Positions 1-12,426 of a stretch of DNA of 64,000 nucleotides are shown here, piece by piece. The notes under the pieces are model-generated. The model did not search any database, was not told the origin of the DNA, and was given only the letters and a program-made list of their open reading frames with translations. This DNA comes from Coffea arabica (lineage: Eukaryota > Streptophyta > Magnoliopsida > Gentianales > Rubiaceae). The first letter of the stretch is position 1, and each line of letters starts with the position of its first letter. The stretch is from NCBI RefSeq assembly GCF_036785885.1, contig NC_092323.1, positions 16,934,501 to 16,998,500 on the forward strand. The letters run 5' to 3'. The translations under genes were made by a program, and so were the position numbers.

Positions 1-1816
1 TTAGAGTCACATTAGTGTTTGACCTCAATTTACTGGCTTCTCCGCAGCGGAAGGATTCAATGATTTAGAATAGTGGGGGGTGCAGTTTTCTCTGATTCAC
101 AGAAACCTTGAAACATGGATTGTTTTCGTGCTATCAAAGAATTAAAGGTTTATGTGCAGACAGATGTTATGCTGTTGACTGATGTTTGGCCATTTATGAA
201 AGGAATTGTGGATTAAATACTGTGTGAAATGTTTGTAATGGAACTGTTAGTTCGGAATGTATTGGGGGTACAGACATCAGATGCATGATGGCTGGCATAA
301 GGGGCTAGTTCATGAATGTGTTAATGCAAAAAACTTGAAGAGTGGATGATGGGTTAACAATGTTCATATGGACTTGATTGCTTATAGAGCTTAGGAAAAA
401 CGTTGATGACATGTGCATAAGAAACTTGGGAAGGGAAGCTTTCAAATGAGGCTTCTCCAACCATGATGTACTGGAGCAGTTGGCCAGTTAGCATGCGTGA
501 ACTCGTATCTATTTGTGTAAATAGGGTTTTGCATATTGGATGACTTACATCTGAGGTCACTGTTGAGCTTGCTTTGGCCTGACCATGGTGTTTGGTTGGG
601 AGCAAGAAGCCATCAGTGAATGATACATTATCCGGCTTATTGTAGGATGTAGAACTTGGAATTTGACTGGGTTTTTGAAGTATCGTTCTCAATAGTTTGA
701 AATCAGACTCGTCATTAAAAGCTTTAGATCACTGATTATAGCCTAATATTTTCTTTCCTTTTTTTCTGGGTTGGTTTGTGGTGCTTTCAATTGCCTTGTA
801 GCTTCAGCTTTGAGAGCTGATTATATGAAGCAGACTTTGAGGTGCTTTGAAGATAGCTTTTTAACTTTCCAGAGCATATGAAACAGAAACATGCTTTTGT
901 TCTTTTCTTCTGATTCTCAATAATCTGCTTTAAAAAGGAAGAAGCTCTTGGATACAAGCCCATAATCATTTGTGATGATCCCGCACAATAGGGGTTTTTT
1001 GTTTTACGCTCCTGCACATGCATGCTTCTGAGATTTCTTAATGCCTTGAATGTATCAGAACATGTTAAGATGAACACAAATTTGGTACCAATTTTACTTG
1101 CAACTTCACTTTAACCATGTTTCACTGGAGGGCAAGACATGAAACTGTGGATGATTGGTTGTTATCCTACTATATATAAAACCAGAGGGAGGGATTGGTG
1201 TAAACAATATGTATCACTTAATGTATTGCCAAATATACCCTTATTTCTTTAGACAACTACATCATTTTAACTACCTACTTTCCTAAAACTACTTCACATC
1301 CTTACAATTGTTGAAATTAAGTGCCATTTCTCCATAACAAACTATCACTTTCCTATAATACTAAAACACTTCTTTGGCACAGTTGAACCTTTTAAACTAC
1401 TACTTTCTAACAAAAATAATAATTTTAATATCTTTTTATTAGATGCGCGCACATTGGGTGTGCCTTCAAGCACTAGTATTTACTATGTCTTTTGGGTTTT
1501 ATTCTTCAAAACCATTCTGGACAAGTGAATTAATTGTGAGTAGTAGTAGTATTTTCAAGTTCTTGCTGCAAAATTACATGCCAGCGTCTGGCATGTTTCT
1601 GGGAATATACTGGCATTTTTATTCTTATAAACTTCAAATTTCTTTTATTCTGTTCCTTCTTCTCTTTTATGTGTTTATTCACGTGAGTTGTTCGCCTTCC
1701 TGGGTCATTTGGCTTCTTAGAAGCTTGGTCTGTCTTCATATGCTACTTAGTGTCTTGGATTGCACCACCATCATTTGTTTGATCTGGCTTCTAAAGAATT
1801 TTCTACTTTGGGGCAG
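1..1816 (+). other. Upstream intron region of the PI4K beta gene
   Basis: No exon could be recognised here. The kinase exon starting at 1817 needs an upstream exon (in PI4K beta proteins the segment just before the KSGDD motif), and I do not see it in either frame, so it should lie left of the window. The stretch therefore reads as intron sequence with one Helitron inside it (1165-1476). Open frames here (for example 1443-1820 on + and 354-692 on -) show no recognisable domain; the first of them runs across the Helitron end and the splice acceptor at 1816. Confidence 0.55.
1165..1476 (+). mobile_element. Short non-autonomous Helitron in a PI4K intron
   Basis: The element starts with TC (TCCTACTATATATAAA, the usual plant Helitron 5' end) at 1165 and ends with CTAG at 1473-1476. 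The base before it is A and the base after it is T, the classic Helitron insertion site, with no target duplication. A hairpin (GCACA-TTGGG-TGTGC) lies about ten bases before the CTAG end, as expected of the 3' terminator. The 312-bp body has no coding capacity, so it would need a Rep/helicase supplied elsewhere. A second, diverged copy lies at 60252-60533 on the opposite strand. Confidence 0.85.
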
Positions 1817-4800
1817 ATAGTAGTAAAGAGCGGTGATGATTGTAGACAAGAGCATCTGGCTGTACAGCTTATCTCCCACTTTTATGGTGAGTACTTGTTT
1901 GCTCTTAGATTTTTCTTTTCCATTTTCTTGGCTACGTTTGATTTTCTTGTTTATTTATATCTGATATTCCAATTCGCATATTTGTTCTCACTTTCAACAC
2001 TGTGCACTTGTATATCATTGAGTGAAAGTTTATTCATCGGGCATCAAAGGAAGGTGAAAATCTAGTAATACAAAACCAACTTTGTTCTGGTTTATATTTT
2101 GTTCTTCTTGGGGCGCTCTTTTCCTAATTTAACAAGTTATGGATCTTTTTATCCTGGGCTGTGGTGGTGGGGTTTGCCTACATATGTTCAGTTCAAATTC
2201 TGGCTCATCACATACTTCAGATGTGGTTATGATCTTTTACTTGACCTCAAAATGGCAGATATATTCCAGGAAGCTGGCCTTCCTCTCTGGTTGCGTCCGT
2301 ATGAAGTTTTGGTTACGTCCTCTTATTCAGCACTAATCGAAACTTTAACCGACACAGTATGTTCGTGATTTTAGTTGCTCATTCTCCTATAACATAATCT
2401 TGTTTATTTAATGTGCTCAATCTTGTTGTTTGATTGTTATTTCTGCAGGCTTCAATTCACTCAATTAAAAGTAGGTATTCCAATATTAGCAGTTTGCGGG
2501 ATTTTTTTGTTGCCAAGTATCAAGAAAATTCTCCAAGTTTTAAGCTTGCACAGGTGATTTACTCTTAAAGACAAGGAATTTTCTGTATGATTGTGGTTTG
2601 TTTGTGTTTCATACTCTTGCTTTTTCTGTGATCTCTCTGTTTTCCTTTACTTGTACCATTTTTCTGATCTTTCGTCTTGCTTTTGGGTCGTATTTATTGT
2701 TGTCCTTAGATTTTCCTTGCTTATGGCGGCAGTATTTGAGACAGTTTGTTCATTTTGAAGTTGTTCCTACTTCTATTAGAGAGTTGTTTAGGGACTGTAG
2801 TGCACTTTTGCTTTGTAGTTGCAATATGTTGTCATTAAATGGTTGGGCCAGGCATTGTATTTTTCACTGCATTTGGTATCTGAAAGCAGTTGAAAATCTG
2901 TCATTTTTTTTGAGTAATATCTTCAGGCTTAGAAAAATAAAAGACGGGAGTTACTGAACTGTAGCAACTTGATGATATTGGCTGTCTATATTTCTACGTG
3001 AATAATCAAAAAATGCAACTAAACCAAAGCTAAAGGCTCTTCATGATTTTGGCTTTTGTTTTGACAAACTTGACTATGTTGGCTGTCTATATTTTTACAT
3101 GAATAATTGAAAAATGCAACTAAACTAAAGGCAGAGGCATGTTGTGGTTTTGGTTTTTCTGTGGAAAAATTTTAAAAAATAAGACCAATTATGCATATGA
3201 TTATTATTTTTAGTTTTCATACCATAGATAAGTAACAGGTGTAATAGAAATATTCAAGGAGGGACTAACTTCTGTCATGACCATCCTGAATTCAGGCTTT
3301 TCAGCCATCCATAACCTATTGCTAGATAACCATCTTAATTATTTCATACTAATAATGGTAAAAAAGTATACTATATGGTGAAGATGTCTAATACCTAGCT
3401 TGAAAGGCTTAAACTTATTTATATGGCAATATGTGGTTGGGTACCTGAAACGCCTCAAATCTAAATGGTCTTGATAAACTTTGAAATGAAGTTAAAACAA
3501 AATCAATTAGCCTTATTATGCATGTGAATGTTGAATGGTTATTATTTTATTGGATATGCTTATTCAAAGTTTGCACTTGATTTTGGATTGCTTTACTTGA
3601 GAGTTGAGAGGCTATTAATGAGATTTTTAACTTGTTGAACAAAATGAATTTTACATAATGGCGCACAATCAAGTGACTACCCAACTAACAAGAAAGAAAA
3701 CAAACCAAAATTGGAAAGCGTAAATGAACCAACCCAGAAGGCTGGAATAAGTTCGTTGGTAGGAAAATAAATCCTGTTCTCTCAACTAATTAAACTTTCT
3801 CTTTTGTTAATTAACACAACCAAATTATATAAATAAAAATGGAACTAAAAGGAAGACAGCATCATATTTTTTGTTTGTGTTTCAACTTTTATTGAGAAAA
3901 ATTTTAAGAAGTGGTTCAATAGAAAGTGAACTTGGCAACCTGATCCATTAATTGTTTTGCAATGTAAATTGGATTGGATGTGACACCAAGGATGTGTAAT
4001 TTCACTAATTGATCCTTATTTCCTTTTACCATTGACATTTGTATTACCTAATTACATAGAGAAGTAATGGGGTTGAGGCTTGGTTGGATTCTGAGGTAGG
4101 GTTGTGTACTTTGTGGCCCTTCTGAAAGCCAGGTGACTGGGTAATCAGATACTAAGTTTTCTCTTATATGCCTTGGCTATGCAAACTTTATGGTTATCTG
4201 CAATCATGTACTGTCCAATAATTTCAATTAAGAGGTCCATCCATCACAATGATTGGGAAAATAATTGTCTTGCATATCAGAAATAATGTGTGAAAATTAA
4301 AAACACGAGACCAATCTTTGGGAAGAAAAATAATTATGCAAAAAATCCAGAATGGAACAAGTAAATTGGGATATCTAGTTACGTCTTTCTACTCACTCAT
4401 ATGCTTTTCCATTTATAAGACCTGACTTTTATTCTGTCAAAAATGTTTAGATGGCGTATTTGGATTGGCATTTTTTCCATGAATACCTAGAGCTTTTTTG
4501 GGGAGAGTAAAAGAGACTGTTAAAGTATTGAATCCTTTGTTTTAAATGACAGATGATTGATGTGGGTTCTTAGAAGAAAATTTGTGGGGAAAGTTGCATG
4601 GGAGCGTTAGACAATGAACCTAATTTGACGTTGGATTAGATCCTTCTGTGTCTCATAAGAATAAAGTTTATGATATTGTCTTTGATGTGTCTTCAAATCA
4701 TTGGCACGCATAGCATTTCTCGCTTAATAGTTGTTAATACTAGCAAGAAAGAGACTGTTGGAGGGAGATCTTTCATTTTGTTCAAGATCTACCATGAGTG

Positions 4801-7602
4801 CGAAAAGAATGATAAGAAAGTGCATTGGGTGTGAGTCTGGGGTCCCAGTTATTGACAGGCAGCAGTGTGGAATAATATTACTGGGTTAATATACTCAGCT
4901 TCAGGTTGGTAGGATAAGGTCTCACGGGCTTTTTTTAACCTTTAGCCCACACCTTTTGTAAATTTTGGGAACTGTGAAGTCAGCAACTTTTGCTCCTAAT
5001 GTCATTTGCTATCCTTTTTGTTGAATGCTTGCGTGTTGTTGGATTAAAATTGAGCCAAACGTTTTATTAGACTAAATTTTGTAATTGGTTTGTGCATTTG
5101 AATCGCAGAGAAATTTTGTTGAAAGCATGGCGGGATACTCCCTTGTTTGCTACCTTTTACAGGTACATCCCCTCCCCTCTTTGTATGTGTGTGTGTATGT
5201 TTTGTGTTTTTTCTTGAATGTGCCTAGAAAATTAAGAAGTATGTTAAAAGATTGGCTGCTTGATATTGAGGTTCCTACATTCTCTCAGCTGTATTGTTTT
5301 TCTTAGTTCTTCTCTTATTCCAAGAATTAATAAGTTAGTGATCTTAGCTTAGGATATTTTGATATATGTGTCAAATTCTCTCAGAATGAGGCACACAAAA
5401 TATTGTTTGCTGTCAGGGGTGGTTGTTTGGATTTGATTTTGATCCAAATCGTATTTTATTTATGCATTATGTGAAAGTGTACGAGCAATACTATGTTGAT
5501 TGTCGTCTAGCCATTCATAGAGACCTGCATTTTTTTTGATGGATACTGCCTTTCTGTTAAATTGTAATTTAAGGACAAAAAAAGGTAGGATTTCATGGAG
5601 ACCCAGATGGCGCAGGTGAGGTTGTTTATGTGTAGACTGCAAAACGACTGAAACTTTGGGGTTTCAGGCAGTGATAAAGTAGACAGAATATGATGGGAAG
5701 AGCTGGAAATAAGAATGACCTGAGAGTGAAATTACTCACTTATTTCATCAAAGTTCTTTACGCCCTCTGCCACAATCATTTTTCCTCTTTGACAGATGTG
5801 AGTGTATCAGACATCTTACATTAGCATTCAACATGCAGATCAAGGATCGGCATAATGGGAACCTCTTGTTGGATGAAGAAGGTCATATCATACATATTGA
5901 TTTTGGCTTCATGCTCTCTAATTCACCTGGTGGTGTTAATTTTGAAAGTGCACCATTCAAATTAACTCGTGAACTTCTTGAGGTAAGTATCTTAGACATA
6001 TGTAACTGTATATTTTACTTGTTATCTGTTTGACCAAAAATTTCATATTTTAGATTTCTTGTTTCTATTAAAGTGTTCTTTTTGGGTCCTGAATAAGTTC
6101 ATTAGTTTGTTGGCCTATGGTAGGTCATGGATTCTGATGCTGAGGGAGTTTCAAGTGAATTTTTTGATTATTTTAAGGTAGAATTTATTGCTGCACTGCT
6201 TTCTTCCTCTTTTGCAGCCCTTGCAAGAACTCTAGGCATATATTTGGAGCTTGATTTGATTTTTGTCCTGTGTATTCAGGTCTTATGTATTCAGGGGTTC
6301 CTGACATGCCGTAAGCATGCAGAGCGGATAATTCTTCTTGTTGAGATGGTGCAGGTAAAATCTTCGATAAACTTTCTCCATTGTTGCTTGTTTTACTGCA
6401 CTTTCTGGATGTAAAACTTTACCGGTTTGGTATACTGGTATGAGTAAAGTTTTTTTTTTTCCTAGTGTTAAAGAGCTGTTACGTTGTGCAACATATCACA
6501 TGTGGTTCTTTGTCTTTTCAGTGTGAAATTGACTTAGGAGATCTAGACTATTTAGAATGATAAAGGGACCTGAGGATGTTGATTCCTTGATATCCAAGTC
6601 TATGGAAGTGTTTGTTTTGTGTTTTTGTTAAAATAAAACATGGGCATATGTGCTTAAAATCAAGGTTGATTGAATAATTCGCTAGATCAATTACAGATTA
6701 GAAACTGTAGTTAGACAAAACAATAAGTGGTCCTTGAGTTGTAAGGTTCATTTCTTTCATTTATGATCATTTTCATCTAGATGTATCTGATATTGGAAAG
6801 AAAAAAACAAATGTTACTGTCCTTCTAAAAGTAATTTGTACATTCTATGATGATCATATTTGGGGGAAAAGTGTCAAGCATGGTCCCCACATTAGAAATG
6901 CTTAACATACTGAACTTCTAAAGTTTAGTTAGAACCTGTTATAGAATAAAACACTTAGACCTGATTATCTAATTTCAAGGATTTAAGTGCATTTGGGATT
7001 ATGACTTGAATGCATCTTTGAAAAAGAATTCTGCTTGATAATGGAGTAGACAGAGATGTTCAATTATGAATTATATACTTTCTGTACTAGTCAGATTGAA
7101 TCCATAACTTGCTGTAATACTAATCATTGCTAGAACCTTTTGGAAGACATTACACTTTCATCTTCGCTGATTTTATTCCTTGTTAATCTGAGGATGCATG
7201 AAAAGTGAGAGTTTGTTTATTATAAGTTCTATAGCTTTCTTGCTAGTTGAGTAACAGACATACAAACCTTCAACCTCTATTAAATCAACTTACCCAGTTG
7301 ATTTTATCTAATTGAAATACTCTCTGCATCAGGATTCCGGTTTCCCCTGTTTCAAGGGCGGTCCACGTGCAATTCAGAATCTGAGGAAACGCTTTCACCT
7401 TAGTTTGACTGAAGAGGTTTGATACTCTATGATGCTTTTGATATTTCTCTAAAGTTCTTGCATTTCCTTTTTTATGATACAAGTTGTTGTTGTCTAGCAG
7501 CAATGTGTGTCCTTGGTGCTTTCTCTAATTAGCAGCAGCTTGGATGCATGGCGGACACGTCAATATGATTATTACCAAAAGGTTTTGAATGGGATATTAT
7601 GA
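1817..7602 (+). CDS. PI4KB: Phosphatidylinositol 4-kinase beta, C-terminal half (partial at 5')
   Basis: This lipid kinase makes PI4P on trans-Golgi and post-Golgi membranes. Nine exons are visible: 1817-1886, 2259-2356, 2449-2553, 5109-5162, 5839-5982, 6124-6177, 6280-6354, 7333-7416 and 7501-7602, all with GT-AG introns and matching phases, giving about 261 residues ending at TGA 7600-7602. The order of motifs matches the kinase domain: [18 protein letters not shown], the catalytic loop IKDRHNGN, the DFGFML activation motif, and the helical C-terminal end [18 protein letters not shown]. Intron 3 (2554-5108) is very long. The N-terminal part (lipid kinase unique domain, plant PPC region and P-loop) lies outside the window. 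No frame break is seen, so the gene looks functional. Family identity is secure; the choice between the beta1 and beta2 copies is not possible here. Confidence 0.93.
2978..3150 (+). repeat. Two-copy tandem duplication in the long PI4K intron
   Basis: A unit of about 70 matching bases beginning TTGGCTGTCTATATTT recurs with a 101-base period (starts 2978 and 3079), including a shared AAAATGCAACTAAAC stretch. It is non-coding and lies entirely inside intron 3. Confidence 0.75.
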
Positions 7603-8590
7603 GCTTGAGTTCTGTTAGAGATTGAATTCATGAAAATTGACTCAAAGTGAAAGCATATGAAAGCTTCCTTATATTGAGGGCGATGCAGGAGGACTGGTTC
7701 ATTTGTTGGATTCATTTCAAACATCTTTCTGGGGTTCCATAAAGGATCAGTGGTAAAATTTTGCAGTATGTTGTATCAATATGAGGATATTGTAATTATG
7801 TACGGCATATGTTACTTTTGGATGTCAATCATGTAACACTGGAGGTGGTCGATTTTGTTTCCCTCCATTGCTTATTTTCATTGGTGAGAAGAAATCTGAT
7901 GGCTGGTGGGAATGCCTCCTGACTGACGAAGATAGTTTATTCTTTGGACCCATCTTTGACAGCACATACTGTACAGAAAGGCTTGCCGATGGAAGAGGCT
8001 CAAGGGTCTGCTGTCAGGATCGTGATCTTGTAATCATTGGTTCATGACTGACTGCAGGTTCTGAAGCGACAAATGGCTGCGTTTGTACGTGTGCTTATAT
8101 TCCTCAAATGAGACCATGTTGGTGTAAGAATGCATTCTGCTGCTTATTCTTGCCTCATCTATTTTCCATCCATCTTCAAGCTAGACTTTTCTGCTACCTC
8201 CAAGGAAAATGTTCAGAGCAATGATTTGTTGTTTTGTGTATAAGAATTTTGTCGATTACAGCATCTGTAGTGCCATTTTTTCTTTTTAGTGATTTTATAT
8301 GATTGTTGAAATGTGGCTTAAGTTGAGGATGTATAAAATGCCAAACTCAGCTAATGTGCTACATTTGAAATTTCCAAATTACACCTTTGAGTGCAAATGG
8401 AGGTTTGAGAGTTATTAAAACGCTTTTATTGCCTAAGCTGTTTGAACATCTACGGTTATGGCCACAAAGTTTATTTGTAGCTTCTTTTTTCCTGTTCTAG
8501 TACTGTGTTGTCAAGAAAGAAACTAATTGGCAATGTGTCAAGAGAAGAGGGGAAAAAGGAATTAATTCAACAAACTTCAATAGCAGGATC
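7603..8590 (+). other. PI4K 3' untranslated and downstream region
   Basis: The stretch after the PI4K stop codon has no recognisable coding sequence. T-rich segments near 8230-8300 are compatible with a plant 3' UTR and poly(A) site, but no exact cleavage signal can be assigned. Confidence 0.4.
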
Positions 8591-8595
8591 TAATT

Positions 8596-9103
8596 TTGAT
8601 TTCCATCTGGCCTACCCGAGCAACAATAGCTTGTGATTGGCACTTTCCACTTCCATTCTGGGTGAAGATTTTTATTGATGCAAGTGTCTCATTGGCGTTT
8701 GGAGGCGTAATTAGAGATGACAAAGGTGTTTGGATAAAAGGTTTTGATAGACAATTAGGTCATTGTTGTTTCAACATAGCAGAATTGAATTGTGGGCTAT
8801 CAAAAATAGCCAAGAACTGGTGTGGGAGTTGGGTTTCAAATATGTATAGGTTGATACAGATTCTTTGTTAGCATTCCAACCTCTAAGCCAAGGTAAGCAT
8901 CAATGGCACTCAGCTGCTGCCATCATTGAAGATTGCAAAGTATACTGAACAGAAACTGGACTTGTTTTGTGCAGCACTCTTTTAGGGAAGGAAACTTTGT
9001 TACTGATTGTCTAGCTAACTCAAGACATTTTCGTAATCAACCTTCTGTAATTTTCGATACATCTCCAAATGAGGTGAAACGGTATTTAGATAGGAGATTG
9101 TAA
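8596..9103 (+). pseudogene. LINE-type RNase H domain relic
   Basis: The translated fragment contains VKIFIDASVS, then GGVIRDDKGVWIKGF, and further on AELNCGLS: the start of the RNase H-like domain (RVT_3 type) that ends many plant non-LTR retrotransposon proteins. Read with frame changes, the homology continues through a DTDSLLAFQPL-like segment and FREGNFVTDCLANS to EVKRYLDRRL and a TAA at 9101-9103. At least one frameshift is needed and there is no reverse transcriptase upstream, so this is a dead 5'-truncated copy. It is just downstream of the PI4K gene, in the same orientation. Confidence 0.75.
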
Positions 9104-10115
9104 GGGAATAGCACTCTCAAAATAGAGTGCATAGTGTTTTTTCTATATCATTCATATAACCAATAATTGAATAAAAATAAGATCAAGATAGTACTTTCAT
9201 AATAAAAATAGCAATGGGGCGGGGATCTCGCTGCCGCCCCCACCCCTTGCTCGTGAATCTCAAATTTGTCTTTTATTATTATAATGGATTTTGATAGTAT
9301 AGAAATTGAGGATATGCTATGCAGAGTCTCCACTAAGATCTTAAAAAAAAAAATTTCAATTGAACAAAACTCATAGCCTTGGGGGACTAGAAGGAATATT
9401 TATTTATGAGATTGCTGGCAAATTACCACAAAAGTTAGACAAAGGACAAAACAAGGAAAAAAAAATAAAGGTTTAATTTTCCATAATGTGAAAGAAAAAT
9501 ATGAAAGTTTATAGTGAGCTATATTGATGTTGAATATTGTGCCATGTTTTGGTGGCTTTCTAAACTTTTTCTTATTATTAAAGTACTAGAAGTATTATGA
9601 TTGCTTTTGGTTTAGTTACAACTAATACTATACTGCTATTAATACATCAATGCACTTATAGTGTATTAATTCTCTATCCTTTTTAGGTATCATCATAATA
9701 GTGGTTCAAAAATCTTTATTCAAATTACAATAAATAGGGAGGTTGACTTTATAGATAGAATTTATCTTCACAACAAATTTTGAGGGAAATTTTATTTATA
9801 CTCCATATTTTGTTAATTGTATTCCTGCAATAAATAAAAACTATATGATAAAAATAATGTGGAAGTGTGATTAACAAAAATGAGAGTTCAAATAACATTT
9901 GCCAATTTTAATCGTTTTGATGCTCAAATTTTCTCCTATATTTCTACTCATTCATCATGTGCCAAAATAATTTGATACTATGTGTTTGACTAAATTTCTA
10001 AGGGGCCCAAACCGTGTTTTGCATGGTTAACCATGAAACACGAAACTAAGACCACTGCCGTCCAAGTTCTAGAAATTCAGACTTTGTTTCCCTAAGATTC
10101 TAAGAATTTTCGAAG
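9104..10115. other. AT-rich spacer, no gene seen
   Basis: There is no recognisable coding sequence. A short GC-rich patch (about 9211-9245) interrupts otherwise AT-rich sequence. The T run at 10116-10124 forms the left flank of the next element. Confidence 0.5.
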
Positions 10116-10522
10116 TTTTTTTTTGGGAAAAATCGCCAATTTAGTCCCTAAACTTTTTTTTTCCGTCAATTTAGTCCCTATATATTATTTCTAGCCAATT
10201 GGATCCCTAAACCTATATATCGGTTCCAATCAAGGATCTTTGCAGCGGCGCCACCGTATAATTTCCATTAGGTTCATAATCGTGCAATACAAAAGGGGCA
10301 TTTTAGGGAATTCCATTCTGGCGCCTTTTCCAATTAAAAAGTAAACGAAACAAGTCTGCGATAAATACACACCCAAAAATCCAAAATGAAAACAAAAAAT
10401 GTCTTGGACAAAATCCAGGGCTTGAGTCGATGATCTGCTAAATAAAATCAAAGCAAATCGTGTTAAATAAGGAATCGGAGGGCATAAGAAAGCAAATGAC
10501 TCGACTGAGCAACAATTTTTTA

Positions 10523-11540
10523 GGGTAAACAACAAAAAAGCCCCCTGTGGTTAAGCAATCATACATAAAAGCCCCCTGTGGTTTCATATCATACCAGTCG
10601 ATACCCCGTGGTTTGAATTAACCTGAAAAGTGGACGGAAATCGGCAAAACAGACGGAGCTGAGTGAATAGACGAAAATACCCTTTTGAAGAACGCAGCTT
10701 GCATGTAAATTTTTTTTTTTTTAAGTAATTTGTTAAATAGCCTGCCTGAAACCCGCTTGCGGGTTTCCTGAGTGAATAGACGAAAATACCCTTTTGAAGA
10801 ACGCAGCCTGCATGTAAATTTTTTTTTTTTTTTTAAGTAATTTGTTAAATAGCCTGCCTGAAACCCGCTTGCGGGTTTCCCCCTTATGTAAAATGACTAA
10901 AAGCTGCGTTTCTGTTCTATTTATATCAAACACATACTCTCAAACCCTCACCTGAAGGGTGAGGATGAGAGGGGAGGTTTGCTGGGCATCCTAGGGCCCT
11001 CCGATGGGCATGTGCAACTCAACGCAGCTTGCATGTAAAAAAAATTTTTTTTTTTTAAGTAATTTGTTAAATAGCCTGAAACCCGCTTGCGGGTTTCCCT
11101 CTTTTTTTTTTTAAAAAAAAATAAATTCTATGCTAAAATGACTTAAAACAAAAATAAAAGACTAAAAGTAAATAAAAACTAGCATGAAAAATAAAAATAA
11201 CAGTAAATAAAAATACACTAAAAATTTGGTGTCTATAGTAGTTAATGAATAATCTGGAAACAGATTGAATGAAGACTCAGAAGAAACGGAAGCTGGTCTC
11301 TTATTATTAAAGAGTGAAGGCTAAAATAGGCATATCAGGTGAAAGTTTGTGGTGGAAATCTGTTTTTCGCATATGCACGCGCCTTTGCAGTTCGTTTAAG
11401 ACACACGCCGAATATTTGACGATTTCCGTCCACTTTTCAGGTTAATTCAAACCACGGGGTATCGACTGGTATGATATGAAACCACAAGGGGTTTTTATGT
11501 ATGATTGCCTAACCACAGGGGGCTTTTTTGTTGTTTACCC
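10523..11540. mobile_element. Nested Mutator-like element with perfect 9-bp target duplication
   Basis: The ends are inverted copies of each other: GGGTAAACAACAAAAAAG at the left and its complement at the right, extending roughly 130 bp with the CCCCCTGTGGTT motif. The flanking 9-mers AATTTTTTA (10514-10522 and 11541-11549) are identical. The element is 1018 bp, has no open frame of note and lies inside the 10125-12654 element, so it inserted later. Its interior is filled by tandem repeats carrying a palindrome. Confidence 0.9.
10661..11098 (+). repeat. Internal tandem repeats with a 20-base palindrome
   Basis: A 109-base unit starts at 10661 and repeats from 10770; a partial third copy runs about 11021-11098. 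Each contains a T tract followed by GAAACCCGCTTGCGGGTTTC, which is a perfect hairpin (stem GAAACCCGC, loop TT) at 10748-10767, 10860-10879 and 11078-11097. The unit lies within the nested Mutator-like element. Confidence 0.85.
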
Positions 11541-11760
11541 AATTTTTTAATGGCCATCACTTCTGCAATTCTTCCACTTCAGTCAACATTGTCAGCATAA
11601 CATTGAACTTGTCACAGAAACTTACATGAGCAATCCAGATGCAAAACAGAGTAATAACAAATCCAGAAGCAAAACAGAGTCAAACATAGATGAAAACTCA
11701 ATTGTATTTACTTCATTTTAAAGTACAGATGAACCATACAATTCCATACATTCTTCAAAA

Positions 11761-12426
11761 CTACTGCAACATCTTCAATTCCAGCAAACCTTGTTTCTTC
11801 CTTTCCTTGCCTCCAAGTACAAAAACAAGTAAAACGCCAAAACAGATACAAATTATAAACAATATTTTCACTTTTGCCTTCAACTTGTTCATTTCAATCA
11901 ATAATGCTGCGTTTTCTCTCTCAACACTTCTCAGGTCCCTTAAAAGTGCACCCATTATATTTTTCATCTTTTGGGGTATGGGTGGATCATACCACAAAAA
12001 AAATCTGCAAGCACCACGTTTCTGCATTTACCACCATTTCATAGTTAAAAGACAAGAAATATTTTAACAAATTCTAAACTTTATGCACATACAAAAAAAT
12101 TACCCCATAATTTCTGCAACCATGAAACCTTCTTGATGGATTTGCCTCTGTCCAAGCAGTCACAATTCAGCATTGTTCTTGGCAATAGCATCGCACGATG
12201 TTGTCTCCACTGTAGTATTTCTCGTTTCCTTCATAAATCGAGTTTCCTGTTTCTGAACCATTTGATCCTTTGACGGTGTTAATAAATTGATCACTGGCTG
12301 AGCTTGAGGATGCTTTGTCCCAATTCTTTCTCGAATGCATTGAATTACAGTGCTTTTTCTACGCGGGTCTGCAAAAATTGGACAGCTCTCTTTGGTGCAA
12401 GAGAGGTAGTACCTAGATTTGGGCTT
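11761..12426 (-). pseudogene. GRF-type zinc-finger protein gene copy carried by the MULE
   Basis: Two exons can be read on the minus strand: 12104-12426 and 11761-12021, with a GT-AG intron (GTAATT...TGCAG) of 82 bases in the right phase. Across the junction the GRF signature appears: AWTEANPSRRFHGCRNYG followed by ACRFFLWYDPPI, then a leucine-rich coiled segment (ENAALLIEMNKLKAKV) and a hydrophobic tail (ILFIICICFGVLLVFVL) that could span a membrane. This is the usual architecture of plant GRF zinc-finger proteins, many of which are transposon-borne. Just before AWTEANP, one base appears to be missing (reading shifts near 12162), and no ATG is seen at the 5' end, which abuts the element's inverted repeat. 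It is probably a captured, decayed copy. Function of the family is poorly known. Confidence 0.7.

Noticed and set aside
1443-1820. 125-residue plus-strand frame
   Set aside because: It starts inside the Helitron terminus and ends inside the PI4K exon; hydrophobic composition comes from T-rich intron sequence.
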